From contig CAKKPP010000014.1 in NCBI GenBank assembly GCA_919901745.1, forward strand, positions 47,888 through 107,116: DNA of 59,229 nt, in the 5' to 3' direction. Under the pieces are notes generated by a model. It was given only the letters and a program-made list of their open reading frames with translations, was not told the DNA's origin and did no database searches. Position 1 is the stretch's first letter; every line of letters starts with the position of its first letter. Shown here piece by piece: positions 7,177-16,691 of this stretch. This DNA is from Chloroflexota bacterium. Its GTDB lineage: Bacteria; Chloroflexota; Limnocylindria; Limnocylindrales; CSP1-4. A program made the translations under genes and the position numbers.

Positions 7177-9219
7177 TCAGCCCGGCCCGGCCAACTCGCG
7201 ATCTGCGCCGAAACGTACGCGCGAAGCGAAGAGCCAGGCGAGGCCGTAGAAGGCGGCGACGATGATCAACAGCGCTTGGTAGCCCGTCACCAGGGCCAGG
7301 TACTCGATCGCCCCTCCGAACGTCGCCCCGAGCAGATTGCTCGCAAACGCCATGTCCGCGGTCGTCGTGTCCCGGAACGAGTACGAGAAGACGAGGTTGG
7401 CCAGGAACACCGGAGCGAAGGCGACGACGGCCGCGAGTCCATAGCGCACCGGGGGCGGATCGACGAGGAGCGATTCGGGCGGGAGCAGGTACGCGATGGC
7501 GATCGAAGCGAAGAGCAGCAGATAGAAGGGCGTCGGCCGTGTGATCGGCCAGCGGGCGTTCACGAAGATGGCCAGCAGGACGCTGGCCAGGATGGCGAAG
7601 AACGCCATCGAGTTGACGAGCCACGTCGTGCCGAAGAGGAGGCTGAAGCTCGTCAGGCTGCGTGTGGTGAGGAGCAGGAAGGCAACGCCGAGAACGAAGA
7701 AGTGGGGGCTGAAGCGGCGGATGGAGGTCCCCGTCGCTCGCGCGGCGGCAGAGATCGCGATGAGCGCTCCACCGAGCACGATGGCCAGGGCCACGAGGTA
7801 ATGCGTGCCGATGAAGGGCGTGCGCAGGTACAGGAACGGCCAGTCGTCGGTCGCCGGCCTCGGGAGAGGCAGTCCAACGTCCGGCAGCGCCGTGACCGCT
7901 TGACCCGGCGGCCGGCCGTCGCTCAGCCCCGCGACCAGTGGCCCCGCGGCCAGCGCGGCCTTGTGCGCGCCATACACGTTGACCAACGGCTGATGGCCGA
8001 AGGCGTCGCCGAGCATCGTCGCCAGCTTCGACACCAGCCATTCGTCGCGGTAGTAGTTGTAGAGGACGAAGATCCCATCGGCCGAGAGGTGCTCCCGAAC
8101 GCTGAGGAATGCCTCCTCGGTGAACAGGAAGGACTCGAGGCGCAACGATGACTGCTGGCTGACGAGGGTCAGCGAGTCGGGCAGCGCGAAGACGATGAGG
8201 TCGTACTTCTTGTCGCTGGTCCTCAGGAAGGCGCGGCCGTCGTTGAGGTAGGCCGTCACCCGCGGATCGTCGTAGGGACGATCGGGGTGCCGCTCGCGCC
8301 CGATCTGGAGCAGCCGCGGGTCGATCTCCACGGCATCGACCCGCTCGGCTCCCCGAGCCAGGGCGATGGCGGCGTCCGAGCCGCTGCCCGCGCCGATGAT
8401 CAGGACCTCGGGATACGTCCGCCCCGGGAACCAGCGATAGACCTGCTCGTAAAACTCCTCGAGCTTGGGCTGCCCAACCGGATGGAGTGCCTGATGCGGG
8501 ACGCCGTCCACCGTGATATGGACAAGCCCGGTCGAATCGTTGAAGGAATTGATGCGGTAATACGGCGACCAGATGTCACTGCGATGGTCGTTCGCCTGGA
8601 TGACGACGAGGGCGAAGACCACGGCCAGGACGACCCCGTTGACGAGGGTCCAGATGCTCAGGCGTCGACCCAGCTCGAGCACCGCGACGAGGGCGACGGC
8701 GATGCTGAACCACACGACCGGGTCGGCGCCGATGGCCGACAGGATCGTGAACGAGGCGATGCCGGTCAGCGAGCCGGCGATGTCGATCGCATACGCCTTG
8801 AGCGGCGGCATGCTCTTCAGCAGCGGGCCCAGCGGCAGCGCAAGAGACGCCATGACGGCCACGACCAGCGCGACGACCAGCGGCAGGATCAGGAAGTTCA
8901 GGTCGGCGGCACGGCTGTCGGCCAGACCGAAGAAGAGCTCATCCTGCGATCGCACCTGGACGTTCAGCTGGAGGTTGAAGGACAACGCCACGATCGCCGC
9001 GAGCAGGAACGCGAACGGCGACAGGCGCGGACTGGCGCCGCGCCGGCCGAGCAGGATACCGAGCCCGATCCCGAGGAAGCTCGAGATGAGCAGGAAATTC
9101 GAGAAGAAGCCGATGTACCGGACGTTGGCCGGGATCCACCGGATCAACAGCAGCTCGACGAACAGGATCACCAGGCTCGTCAGAAAGAGCCGAATGTCCC
9201 GACGCGCCAGCACCGCCAC
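7177..9219 (-). CDS. Polytopic membrane protein with internal spermidine-synthase-like domain
   Basis: 680 aa from the GTG at 9219, preferred because GGAGAGGAG lies 11 nt upstream and the first TM follows at once; a longer frame starting at 9366 has a basic, non-hydrophobic extension. An N-terminal block of about eight TM segments (residues 8-220) is followed by a soluble SAM-type Rossmann domain (EVLIIGAGSGSDAA near 270-280, VDAVEIDPR, LNDGRAFLR, YDLIVFALPDS) and a second multi-TM block. The Rossmann domain resembles polyamine aminopropyltransferases (SpeE). Whether it makes polyamines is unknown. Confidence 0.75.
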   Translation of the reverse strand: MAVLARRDIRLFLTSLVILFVELLLIRWIPANVRYIGFFSNFLLISSFLGIGLGILLGRRGASPRLSPFAFLLAAIVALSFNLQLNVQVRSQDELFFGLADSRAADLNFLILPLVVALVVAVMASLALPLGPLLKSMPPLKAYAIDIAGSLTGIASFTILSAIGADPVVWFSIAVALVAVLELGRRLSIWTLVNGVVLAVVFALVVIQANDHRSDIWSPYYRINSFNDSTGLVHITVDGVPHQALHPVGQPKLEEFYEQVYRWFPGRTYPEVLIIGAGSGSDAAIALARGAERVDAVEIDPRLLQIGRERHPDRPYDDPRVTAYLNDGRAFLRTSDKKYDLIVFALPDSLTLVSQQSSLRLESFLFTEEAFLSVREHLSADGIFVLYNYYRDEWLVSKLATMLGDAFGHQPLVNVYGAHKAALAAGPLVAGLSDGRPPGQAVTALPDVGLPLPRPATDDWPFLYLRTPFIGTHYLVALAIVLGGALIAISAAARATGTSIRRFSPHFFVLGVAFLLLTTRSLTSFSLLFGTTWLVNSMAFFAILASVLLAIFVNARWPITRPTPFYLLLFASIAIAYLLPPESLLVDPPPVRYGLAAVVAFAPVFLANLVFSYSFRDTTTADMAFASNLLGATFGGAIEYLALVTGYQALLIIVAAFYGLAWLFASRVRFGADRELAGPG

Positions 9220-9347
9220 GGACGTAATCGCTCCTCTCCATGCGAACCGACACGTTCGCTTCGGTGCGCTCCGTCGGCAGTGCCGCGCGGTGGCAGGAAC
9301 GCATCGTAACGACGTAGATGCGGTGCGTGTCGAGCCCGACCGACTTC

Positions 9348-9366
9348 GTGACACGCTAGCTGTCAC
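9348..9366. promoter_or_regulatory. Inverted repeat in a divergent promoter region
   Basis: GTGACA-CGCTAGC-TGTCAC, 6-bp arms with a 7-nt spacer that contains the palindrome GCTAGC. It lies between the divergent speE-like gene (start 9219) and the DUF2130-like gene (start 9381); a candidate operator. Confidence 0.4.
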
Positions 9367-9380
9367 AGCCGCCCGCCAGG

Positions 9381-10673
9381 ATGCGCGGCATGGAAGCCAG
9401 ATTGGTCCCGCTGCCGAGCCCGAATCCCGGTCCCGCCGTCCGCGTCGAGGGCGAGCGGATCCTCGTCGACCGCATCACGCTTCACGACGCCGCGCTGGCC
9501 GCGTGGGTGGCCGACCAGCCGGACAGTGAGCGTGGGAGCCTCGCCGAGCGCGCGCTGAAGGTCGGCCTGACCGCGCTCCAGGGGGTGGGCGTGTCGCTCA
9601 ACGTGGACATCGTCCGCAACGAGTTCGAGAAGCTGGTCGGCCAGACCGCGGCCACCAACGAGAAGGCCGCGCAGGCGCTCGAGCAGGTCCTCCGCTCGAA
9701 CTTCGCCGACGGCGAGGGCCGCTTGCCGCGCACCCTCGAAACGTTCCTGGGCGATCGCGGGAAGCTCAAGGCCATGGTCGACGAGCTGTTCGACCCGAAG
9801 CGCCGCGACTCCGCGATCGGCCGGATCGGCGGGATGCTCGAGTCCTACTTCGACGGCGACGCCTCGAAGCTCGCGACGCTCCTGGACCCCACGCGCCTCG
9901 GCTCGCCGCTGTACCAGTTTCGCGAGGAGGTCGCGTCCGGGTTCAAGGCCATCGAGGTCCAGATCGCCGCGCTCCAGGCCGCCCAGTCGGCGCGCGCCGA
10001 CGAGCGCTCGAGGTCGGCGGCCAAGGGCGACGACTTCGAGGACCTTCTCGAAGCGATGCTCGGCGACATCGCCCGTGGGTCGGGCGACACGCTCGATCGG
10101 ACAGGGGATGAGGCCGGCGACACGATGCGCTCGAAGAAGGGCGACTTCGTCCTCTCGATCGACCCCGACCTGACCCGCGGCACCGACCTGCGGATCGTCA
10201 TCGAGGCCAAGGATCGCGCGATCTCCGGGCGCATGATGCGCGACGAGCTGCGCGAGGCGAAGACGAACCGGTCGGCGGCGATCGCGCTGGTCGTGTTCAC
10301 GCCGCAACACGCTCCATCGGGAATTGCCCCGTTCGACGTGCGCTCCGGCGACGTGTATTGCGTGATCGACCCCGATGCGCCCGACGCAGCAGATCTTCAG
10401 GCTGCGGTCCGCCTGGCGCGTCTCCTCGCCATCACGGCTGCCCGCGAGCTCGAGGCGGAGATCGACGCCGCGGCCCTGGCCGGGACCCTGACCCGGATCC
10501 GCGAGCAGCTCGAGTCGATCAAGGGGCTGAAGGCGCACCTGACGTCGATCAGCGGCGCGGCCGGGACCGTCGCCGCCGGCCTCGACAAGCTCCGCGACGG
10601 CGTCATCTCGCAGGTCAGCGAGGCCGAGCGCGAGCTTGCGGCGGCGAGTCGGAGCGTGACAGGAGCTGCCTGA
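9381..10673 (+). CDS. DUF2130-like PD-(D/E)XK nuclease candidate with helical arms
   Basis: 430 aa. Residues 60-210 are predicted largely helical (LAERALKVGLTALQG, EKAAQALEQVL). Residues 214-330 carry KGDDFEDLLEAML (E220), KKGDFVLSI (D255) and IVIEAKDR (E275-x-K277), the pattern of DUF2130-type PD-(D/E)XK proteins. The last 90 residues look like coiled coil (RIREQLESIKGLKAHL). It lies 103 nt upstream of ku on the same strand, so a role in end processing is possible but inferred. ATG at 9390 is an alternative start. Confidence 0.65.
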   Translation: MRGMEARLVPLPSPNPGPAVRVEGERILVDRITLHDAALAAWVADQPDSERGSLAERALKVGLTALQGVGVSLNVDIVRNEFEKLVGQTAATNEKAAQALEQVLRSNFADGEGRLPRTLETFLGDRGKLKAMVDELFDPKRRDSAIGRIGGMLESYFDGDASKLATLLDPTRLGSPLYQFREEVASGFKAIEVQIAALQAAQSARADERSRSAAKGDDFEDLLEAMLGDIARGSGDTLDRTGDEAGDTMRSKKGDFVLSIDPDLTRGTDLRIVIEAKDRAISGRMMRDELREAKTNRSAAIALVVFTPQHAPSGIAPFDVRSGDVYCVIDPDAPDAADLQAAVRLARLLAITAARELEAEIDAAALAGTLTRIREQLESIKGLKAHLTSISGAAGTVAAGLDKLRDGVISQVSEAERELAAASRSVTGAA

Positions 10674-10725
10674 GCGACGGCATCGGCGATGGTTCGCGCA
10701 AGGCCGCGCCGTTGCGCACCGGTGG

Positions 10726-10731
10726 TATCGT
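10726..10731 (+). promoter_or_regulatory. -10 element TATCGT of ku
   Basis: TATCGT lies 45 nt before the GTG start and GAGGA (10766-10770) 6 nt before it, so this transcript would have a leader with an SD. Confidence 0.4.
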
Positions 10732-10776
10732 CTCGGTCCGACCCCGGCCGAACGGGGTGTCGCACGAGGATCTGCC

Positions 10777-11724
10777 GTGGCACGCGCGATGTGGAAGGGC
10801 GCGATCCAGTTCGGACTGGTGACCATCCCGATCAAGCTCTACCTCGCGACCGAATCGAAGGCCGGCGTGAGCTTCAACATGCTCCACTCCACGGACCTGT
10901 CGCGGATCCAGATGAAGATCTACTGCCCCGAGGACGACGAGGTCATCAGCCGCTCGGACACGGTCAAGGGTTTCGAGTATGCGCCGGGCGAATACATCGT
11001 CATCAACGACGAGGATCTCGAGTCGCTCCCGCTCAAGACCGTCCGCTCGATCGAGATCGAGCAGTTCGTCGAGCGATCCGAGGCGGAGAAGAACACCCGG
11101 TTCGTCCGCCAGGCCTACTACATCGAGCCGGACAAGATCGCTCGCAAGGCCTTCGCGCTGCTGCGTTCGGTGCTCCTCGAGAAGGGACTGACGGCCGTCT
11201 GCAAGGTGGTCATCAAGGATCGTGAGGCGCTCGCTGCGCTCGATCCGTTCGAACACACGATGCTCCTCTCGACCCTCTATTGGCCGGACGAGATCCGCTC
11301 CGTGGCCGACCTCGACATTCCCGACGAGGACGTCGAGATCAAGCCCGGCGAGAAGGCAATGGCCGAGCAACTCATCGCGGCCATGACCGGCGACTTCGAG
11401 CCGGCCAACTTTCGCGACGAATATCGCGACGCCCTGATGCGAATCATCGAGTCGAAGGTCGGGGGCGTCGAGCTCACGGCCGAGGCGCCGGCCGAGGAAG
11501 GCGGCAAGCTCATCGACCTGATGGCGGCGCTGGAGGCCAGTGTCAACGCGGCCAGGACCGCCCGCGCGGCAAGCGGCGGGGAGCCGGTATCGGTGGCCGA
11601 TGCCAAGGCCGCGAAGGACCTGAAGGCGGCGAACGCACCCGCCGAGCCGGCGGCCAGCAAGGCCGCGGGGAAGGTCGACGACGAGGGCGAGGCCAAACCC
11701 GCTCGAAAGCGCAAGTCCGCCTGA
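10777..11724 (+). CDS. ku: Non-homologous end-joining protein Ku
   Basis: 315 aa. Homodimeric ring that binds DNA ends and recruits LigD. The Ku core is clear: WKGAIQFGLVTIPIKLY at the N-terminus, YIVINDEDLESL, RFVRQAYYIEPD and LDPFEHTMLLSTLYWPDEIR. A C-terminal tail after about residue 250 is Ala/Lys-rich and ends KPARKRKSA, like the basic tails of mycobacterial-type Ku. GTG start with SD GAGGA at 6 nt. ligD follows after 60 nt, so ku-ligD is a probable operon. Confidence 0.96.
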   Translation: MARAMWKGAIQFGLVTIPIKLYLATESKAGVSFNMLHSTDLSRIQMKIYCPEDDEVISRSDTVKGFEYAPGEYIVINDEDLESLPLKTVRSIEIEQFVERSEAEKNTRFVRQAYYIEPDKIARKAFALLRSVLLEKGLTAVCKVVIKDREALAALDPFEHTMLLSTLYWPDEIRSVADLDIPDEDVEIKPGEKAMAEQLIAAMTGDFEPANFRDEYRDALMRIIESKVGGVELTAEAPAEEGGKLIDLMAALEASVNAARTARAASGGEPVSVADAKAAKDLKAANAPAEPAASKAAGKVDDEGEAKPARKRKSA

Positions 11725-11784
11725 GCGTTGCCGGCGGCACTAACGCTTTGCGCTGGCCGCCGTCGCTCGGCACACTGACCGGCG

Positions 11785-14658
11785 ATGCCCCTCGAGGAAT
11801 ACCGTCGCAAGCGCAACTTCAACAGGACGCCGGAACCCAGCGGTTCGGCCGTCGCGTCGGCGCCAGGCCCGGCCGCGGCCGCGGCGCCAGGCCGAGCCCC
11901 GGCCGCGGCGCCAGCCCCGGCCCCGGCCGCCGGGGGGCGGTTCGTCGTCCAGCGCCATCGGGCGACCCGGCTTCACTACGACGTCCGCCTCGAGATCGAC
12001 GGCGTCCTCGTGAGCTGGGCGGTCCCTCGGGGACCGAGTCTCGACCCGGACCAGCGCCGGATGGCGATCCACGTCGAGGACCATCCGCTCGAGTATTTCG
12101 ACTTCGAAGGGGTCATCCCCGCCCGCCAGTACGGGGCCGGCGACGTGATCGTCTGGGATTGGGGCACCTTCGAACCTGAGGCCGAAACACCCGACCCCGC
12201 CGCGGCGGTTCGTGATGGCGAACTGAAGTTCCGGCTTGATGGGCAAAAGGTCCGGGGCCGGTTCACGATCGTGAGGACCAGTGGTCGGGGCCGCGATGCG
12301 CGACGTCGCGCCGACGACCCGGGGCGCCGGGCGTTCGAGGATGACGACGGCGAGCAGTGGCTGCTGATTCACAAGAAGGACGCCGATGCGGTCGGGGGCT
12401 GGGATGCCGAGGACCACCCGACGAGCGTCAAGACCGGCCGGACCAACGACGACGTCAAGGCGAATCGGGACGCGCTGTGGATCTCCGAGGCGCCTGCCGC
12501 GGCCGCCGAGATCGACCTGTCGGAGGCCCGCGATGAGTCACTCCCCAGCCGCATCGAGCCGATGCTGGCGACGCTTGCCACGAAGGCGTTCCGCGGCGAG
12601 GACTGGCTGTTCGAGATCAAGTGGGACGGCTATCGCGTCCAGGCCGTGGTCGGGGAGGCCCCGGACCGCGACGCAGTCGATGCCGGGAGCCGGGGCAGTC
12701 CTCACAGCCAGCGGCGGAACATTCGGACCTGGACACGCAACGGCGCCGACGCCGAGACGTACTTCCCGCGACTGCTGCGCCCACCGACCTGGATCGCCGC
12801 GCAATCGGCGATCGTCGACGGCGAGGTCGTCGCGCTCGACGAGCACGGCCGGCCCGACTTCAACCTCCTCCAGCAACGGATCAGCGAGCGATCGCTGACC
12901 GGGCTCGTGTACCAGGCATTCGATCTGCTTTACCTCGACGGTCGCAGCCTGCTGCGGGTCCCGCTGGAGGACCGCAAGCGCCTCCTTCGCTCGGTCCTGC
13001 GCGACCACCCCAGGGTGCGCTTCGCGACCCATGTCGAGACCGAGGGCCTGGCCTTCTACGAGGCGGCCGCGGCCCAGGGGCTCGAGGGCGTCATCGCCAA
13101 GCACCGCCGATCGCGCTACGAGCCCGGCAAGCGAACGTCGGCCTGGTTGAAGCTCAAGATCCGTCCGGAGCAGGAGCTGATTGTCGGCGGTTGGACGCCG
13201 GGGGAAGGGAATGCAGGAGAGATGGGAGCGGTCGTCGTCGGCGTGATGGACGAAGACGGCCGGCTGCGGTTCTCGGGCAAGGTTGGGTCCGGCTTCGACC
13301 GCCGGACGCGAAAGGACCTCCGCGCGAGGCTGGACGAGCTCGCGACGGCCGACTGCCCCTTCGACCCGCCGCTCGTCGCCGGTCAGCGCGGCAGGTGGGG
13401 CGGCGACCTCAAGGGCGTCGTGTGGGTCCGCCCGGAGCTGGTGATCCGGGCCGAACTTGGGGGCTGGTCGCGCGAGGGCGTCGTGCGCCAGGCGTCGTTC
13501 AAGGGAATGGCGATCGACCGTCGCCCCGAGGAGGTTGTTCGGGAGCGGGCCGTTGAGACGGCGACGGCGATCGCCGACGTCCCCGACCGGGCGCCGCCCG
13601 CGCGAGCCGTGACGGCCGCCGCGGAGGGGAGACCGGCTTCCGGGCGAGCACCCCGAGGCACCCCGGGCGACCCGGAACCCCCGACCCACCTTCACCCCTG
13701 GGCCGCGACCTCCGATGAGCTGGAAGCGCTCGATCGGCTCGGCCGCGAAGGCGTCTGGAACGTCGGCGGCTTCGACCTGAAACTGACCAATCTCGACAAG
13801 CCGCTGTTTCCGCCAACGGCCGGCACGCCCGACGATCCGCCGATCACCAAACGCGAACTCATCGCCTACTTCGCCCGGATCGCGCCAACGATGCTGCCGC
13901 ATCTCCACGAGCGGCCGCTCAACCTCAACCGTTTCCCGGACGGCGCCTTCGGCAAGAGCTTCTGGCAGAAGGACATCCCGACCACCGCGCCGTCGTGGCT
14001 GCGCCGCTGGCGCGAGGTGGGCGTCGAGGCGCGCGAGGCCAACGAACACCTGATCGCGGATCGAGTCGGGGCCCTGTGCTGGCTCGGGAACCAAGCCTCG
14101 TTCGAGGTCCATGCCTGGACGAGCCGTCTCGACGCCCCGTGGCGACCCACCTTCGCACTGATCGACATCGACCCGGGCGAACGGACCGAGTGGGAGGAGA
14201 CCCTGGTCCTCGCCCGTCTCTATCGGACGGCTCTCGGCCACCTCGGCGTCCGTGGCTATCCCAAGGTCACCGGCAAGCGAGGCATCCAGATCTGGATCCC
14301 GCTCGTCGCCGCGTACTCGTACGGCGACACCAGCGCCTGGGTCGAGCGCCTGTCGCGCGCTGTCGGGAGCACGGTGCCGGATCTCGTGTCCTGGGCCTGG
14401 GCAAAGGGCGAGCGCGGCGGCAAGGCTCGCCTCGACTACACGCAGAACGCGCCGATCAAGACGCTCGTCGCGCCGTACGCGGTCAGACCGGCGGCCGGTG
14501 CCCCGGTGTCCGCGCCGATCGAATGGGCTGAACTGGACGACCCGCTCCTCCGGCCCGATCGCTGGACGATCCGCACGATTCTCGACCGGGTAGGGGAGCG
14601 AGGCGATCTGTTCGCGGCGGTCCAGACGGACCTGCAGGAACTCCCGACCCTGGGTTGA
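11785..14658 (+). CDS. ligD: Multifunctional DNA ligase LigD (PE-LIG-POL order)
   Basis: 957 aa. Domain order: a low-complexity Ala/Pro N-terminus (1-50); 3'-phosphoesterase (about 50-190; FVVQRHRATRLHYDVRLE, WAVPRGPS, DHPLEYFDFEG); ATP-dependent ligase (about 255-560) with adenylation motif EIKWDGYR, Lys279; primase-polymerase (about 650-950; LNLNRFPDG, LIDIDPGE with D794 and D796, RGIQIWIPL). This order is that of Pseudomonas LigD, not the POL-PE-LIG order of mycobacteria. Together with Ku it forms the two-component end-joining pathway. All three active-site sets look intact. Confidence 0.96.
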   Translation: MPLEEYRRKRNFNRTPEPSGSAVASAPGPAAAAAPGRAPAAAPAPAPAAGGRFVVQRHRATRLHYDVRLEIDGVLVSWAVPRGPSLDPDQRRMAIHVEDHPLEYFDFEGVIPARQYGAGDVIVWDWGTFEPEAETPDPAAAVRDGELKFRLDGQKVRGRFTIVRTSGRGRDARRRADDPGRRAFEDDDGEQWLLIHKKDADAVGGWDAEDHPTSVKTGRTNDDVKANRDALWISEAPAAAAEIDLSEARDESLPSRIEPMLATLATKAFRGEDWLFEIKWDGYRVQAVVGEAPDRDAVDAGSRGSPHSQRRNIRTWTRNGADAETYFPRLLRPPTWIAAQSAIVDGEVVALDEHGRPDFNLLQQRISERSLTGLVYQAFDLLYLDGRSLLRVPLEDRKRLLRSVLRDHPRVRFATHVETEGLAFYEAAAAQGLEGVIAKHRRSRYEPGKRTSAWLKLKIRPEQELIVGGWTPGEGNAGEMGAVVVGVMDEDGRLRFSGKVGSGFDRRTRKDLRARLDELATADCPFDPPLVAGQRGRWGGDLKGVVWVRPELVIRAELGGWSREGVVRQASFKGMAIDRRPEEVVRERAVETATAIADVPDRAPPARAVTAAAEGRPASGRAPRGTPGDPEPPTHLHPWAATSDELEALDRLGREGVWNVGGFDLKLTNLDKPLFPPTAGTPDDPPITKRELIAYFARIAPTMLPHLHERPLNLNRFPDGAFGKSFWQKDIPTTAPSWLRRWREVGVEAREANEHLIADRVGALCWLGNQASFEVHAWTSRLDAPWRPTFALIDIDPGERTEWEETLVLARLYRTALGHLGVRGYPKVTGKRGIQIWIPLVAAYSYGDTSAWVERLSRAVGSTVPDLVSWAWAKGERGGKARLDYTQNAPIKTLVAPYAVRPAAGAPVSAPIEWAELDDPLLRPDRWTIRTILDRVGERGDLFAAVQTDLQELPTLG

Positions 14659-14688
14659 TGGCGGCGCCGCCCGACTGGCGAGCCGCCA
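14659..14688. terminator. Hairpin between convergent ligD and tadG-like genes
   Basis: TGGCGGC (14659-14665) pairs with GCCGCCA (14682-14688), a 7-bp stem with a 16-nt loop and no T-tract. Confidence 0.4.
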
Positions 14689-14706
14689 CGCAATGGGCTC
14701 AGTCGG

Positions 14707-16173
14707 TTATTCGACGAGCCCGTAGTCGGTCGGGCGGGCGAAGTCCGCGTCGGAATAGAAGAACTGGAACGTGCTGTTGCCGGACATCGTCAGGTCCCAT
14801 GTGATGAACTGGATGAGCAGATTCGTCGGGCTGCCGCCACTCCCGCCGGAGCCGCCACCCATCGACACGAGGGCACCGGGCGCGTAGACCGTTCCGCTGA
14901 TGTCCACGGATCCGCCGCCATTCAATGCAATGGTCGGCTGTTCGTAGCTCGACGAAGGCGCCGGGTTGCCGTCCTGCCACACGAGCAGGTTCCGGTACTG
15001 GAAACTCTGGCCGCTATTGGCCCGGTCGTCATACGCCCGCATCTTCAGCGTGGCGCCGGCGCCGATCGAGATCGGCCCCATGGCGTTGGATCCCGACTGC
15101 GTCCCCCGGTTGAAGAGCAGGACGCCGCAGGTCAGGTCCGGGCAGTCCGCCGTGAAGGTCGAGCAGTCGGCCGGGCTCGAGGTGGCGTTGATCGAACACA
15201 TCGACGCCTGTGCGCCGATATCCAGGCCGCCACCGTCGAAGACGTAGATGCCGGGTCGAAGGAGGGCCACCGACGAGTTCAGCATGCGGATGCCGCCGCG
15301 GTACACGCCCGGCTGGAGAATCTGGGTCGTGCTGTTGAGCGTCAGCCGCGCGTTCGATCGCACCGTCATCGACCCATATGGGACCGGCTCGAGGCCTGCC
15401 AGCGGGTCGGCGATCGGGGCCACTCCAAGCGTCGGGGCCGGCGTGATCGTCAGCGGGCCCGGGCTGTATCCGCCGACCACGAACAGCCCCTTGCCCGAGG
15501 CAAAGCTGACGGTCGCGGCATTGCCGTTCGAGCCGATGGCGCCACCGCTGCCGGCCGGGCAGCTGGAGTCCACGAACACGGAGCCATCGAACGTGACGGT
15601 CGGACCACCCGAGATCAGGAACGCCGGGCAACCTCGTCGGCCGTTCGGCCAGGATGGATTCGACGGATCGAGGATCACGACGGAGTACGACGAACCGGTC
15701 ACCTGCCCGTTGAGCGCCGTCGAGACCGTCGCCACGGTCGGAGCCGAGCCGCCGATGGCGCCGACAAAGAACGTGCCCGAGATCGTTTGAAGGTTGACGC
15801 TGACGGCCTGATTGTCCCAGCCGGTCGGGCACGTGATCGAGACCTGCCCAGAGGGGAAGCCCGGCCAGTTGGCCTGGATGCTTGCGTTCACGGCGTCGAT
15901 GATGTCCTGTCGAGGCGCACCAGGAGGCGGGCCATTCGTTGCACTGCAGGCACGGATCGAACCGGACGTCTGCAGCACGTTCGAACCAATCAGGGCGGCC
16001 GCGTCGCCGACGTTCTGGAGCTTGCGTCGGGTCACCAGGGTATTGGCCCCATCGAACAACAGGGCGGCCAGGGCGATGATCGCCAGGAGGGAAAAGACGA
16101 ACATGGGGAGGACCTGGCCGCGCTCCCGGGCGCGGACGGCGACTCGGTGAGCGTGGCCGGCGGGGCGCGTCAT
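14707..16173 (-). CDS. TadG-like pilus-assembly protein with beta-rich C-terminal region
   Basis: 488 aa from the ATG at 16173. The N-terminus GQVLPMFVFSLLAIIALAAL followed by LVTRRKLQNVGDAAAL is the typical TadE/TadG transmembrane helix of Flp-pilus minor pseudopilins. Residues 180-470 are Gly/Ser/Asn-rich with repeated hydrophobic strands (LQPGVYRGGIRMLNSS, LRPGIYVFDGGG), suggesting an extracellular beta-helix-like surface domain with several Cys. The start overlaps the stop of the upstream TadE gene (TGATG). No TadA/B/C or Flp genes are in the window. Confidence 0.8.
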   Translation of the reverse strand: MTRPAGHAHRVAVRARERGQVLPMFVFSLLAIIALAALLFDGANTLVTRRKLQNVGDAAALIGSNVLQTSGSIRACSATNGPPPGAPRQDIIDAVNASIQANWPGFPSGQVSITCPTGWDNQAVSVNLQTISGTFFVGAIGGSAPTVATVSTALNGQVTGSSYSVVILDPSNPSWPNGRRGCPAFLISGGPTVTFDGSVFVDSSCPAGSGGAIGSNGNAATVSFASGKGLFVVGGYSPGPLTITPAPTLGVAPIADPLAGLEPVPYGSMTVRSNARLTLNSTTQILQPGVYRGGIRMLNSSVALLRPGIYVFDGGGLDIGAQASMCSINATSSPADCSTFTADCPDLTCGVLLFNRGTQSGSNAMGPISIGAGATLKMRAYDDRANSGQSFQYRNLLVWQDGNPAPSSSYEQPTIALNGGGSVDISGTVYAPGALVSMGGGSGGSGGSPTNLLIQFITWDLTMSGNSTFQFFYSDADFARPTDYGLVE

Positions 16174-16691
16174 CAGTGGTTCACCAGCATCGTGCTGGTG
16201 GCGCTCACGCCGGCCGACCCGATCCCGATCAGGTTGCCCATGATCATGTCCACCCGGCTCGTGACCGTCACGGTGACCGGGGTCCCACGCGCGTTCGTGG
16301 CCAGAACCGCATCTGTGTTTCCGGAGCAGCCCGAGCCGTAACAGACGGTGATCGTCAGGGCGCTCCCTCCGGCGACGATGAACGACCGGGCGATGTTGCG
16401 GATCGCCTCGGTGGACGGCGAGGGGTATGGACACGCCGGGCTGGCCGGCGGGACGATCGTCTTCCCGGCCACAGCCGGACCAACCGGGCACGCCGTTGAC
16501 CGCGAGCCGCCATGGACGACCGCGAAGCGGGCCGCCTCGCGCGCGGCATTCGACACCGTGTTGTTGGCCCAGACAACGCGACCGAGGTCGATCATGCCGA
16601 CAAGGATCACCATGAAGATCGGGATGACGAGGGCGAATTCGAGCAGTGCCTGCCCGCGGTCGGCGCGGCGACGCGGCCCCGTCCGGCGCAT
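16173..16691 (-). CDS. TadE-like pseudopilin
   Basis: 172 aa. A basic start (RRTGPRRRADRGQ), a single TM helix (ALLEFALVIPIFMVILVG) and then NTVSNAAREAARFAVVHGG match the TadE signature; Glu in LLEF is the E5-type residue of type IV pilins. Four later Cys may form disulfides outside the cell. Both ends are coupled by TGATG overlaps to the genes before and after, so the three tad genes are one translational unit. Confidence 0.82.
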   Translation of the reverse strand: MRRTGPRRRADRGQALLEFALVIPIFMVILVGMIDLGRVVWANNTVSNAAREAARFAVVHGGSRSTACPVGPAVAGKTIVPPASPACPYPSPSTEAIRNIARSFIVAGGSALTITVCYGSGCSGNTDAVLATNARGTPVTVTVTSRVDMIMGNLIGIGSAGVSATSTMLVNH

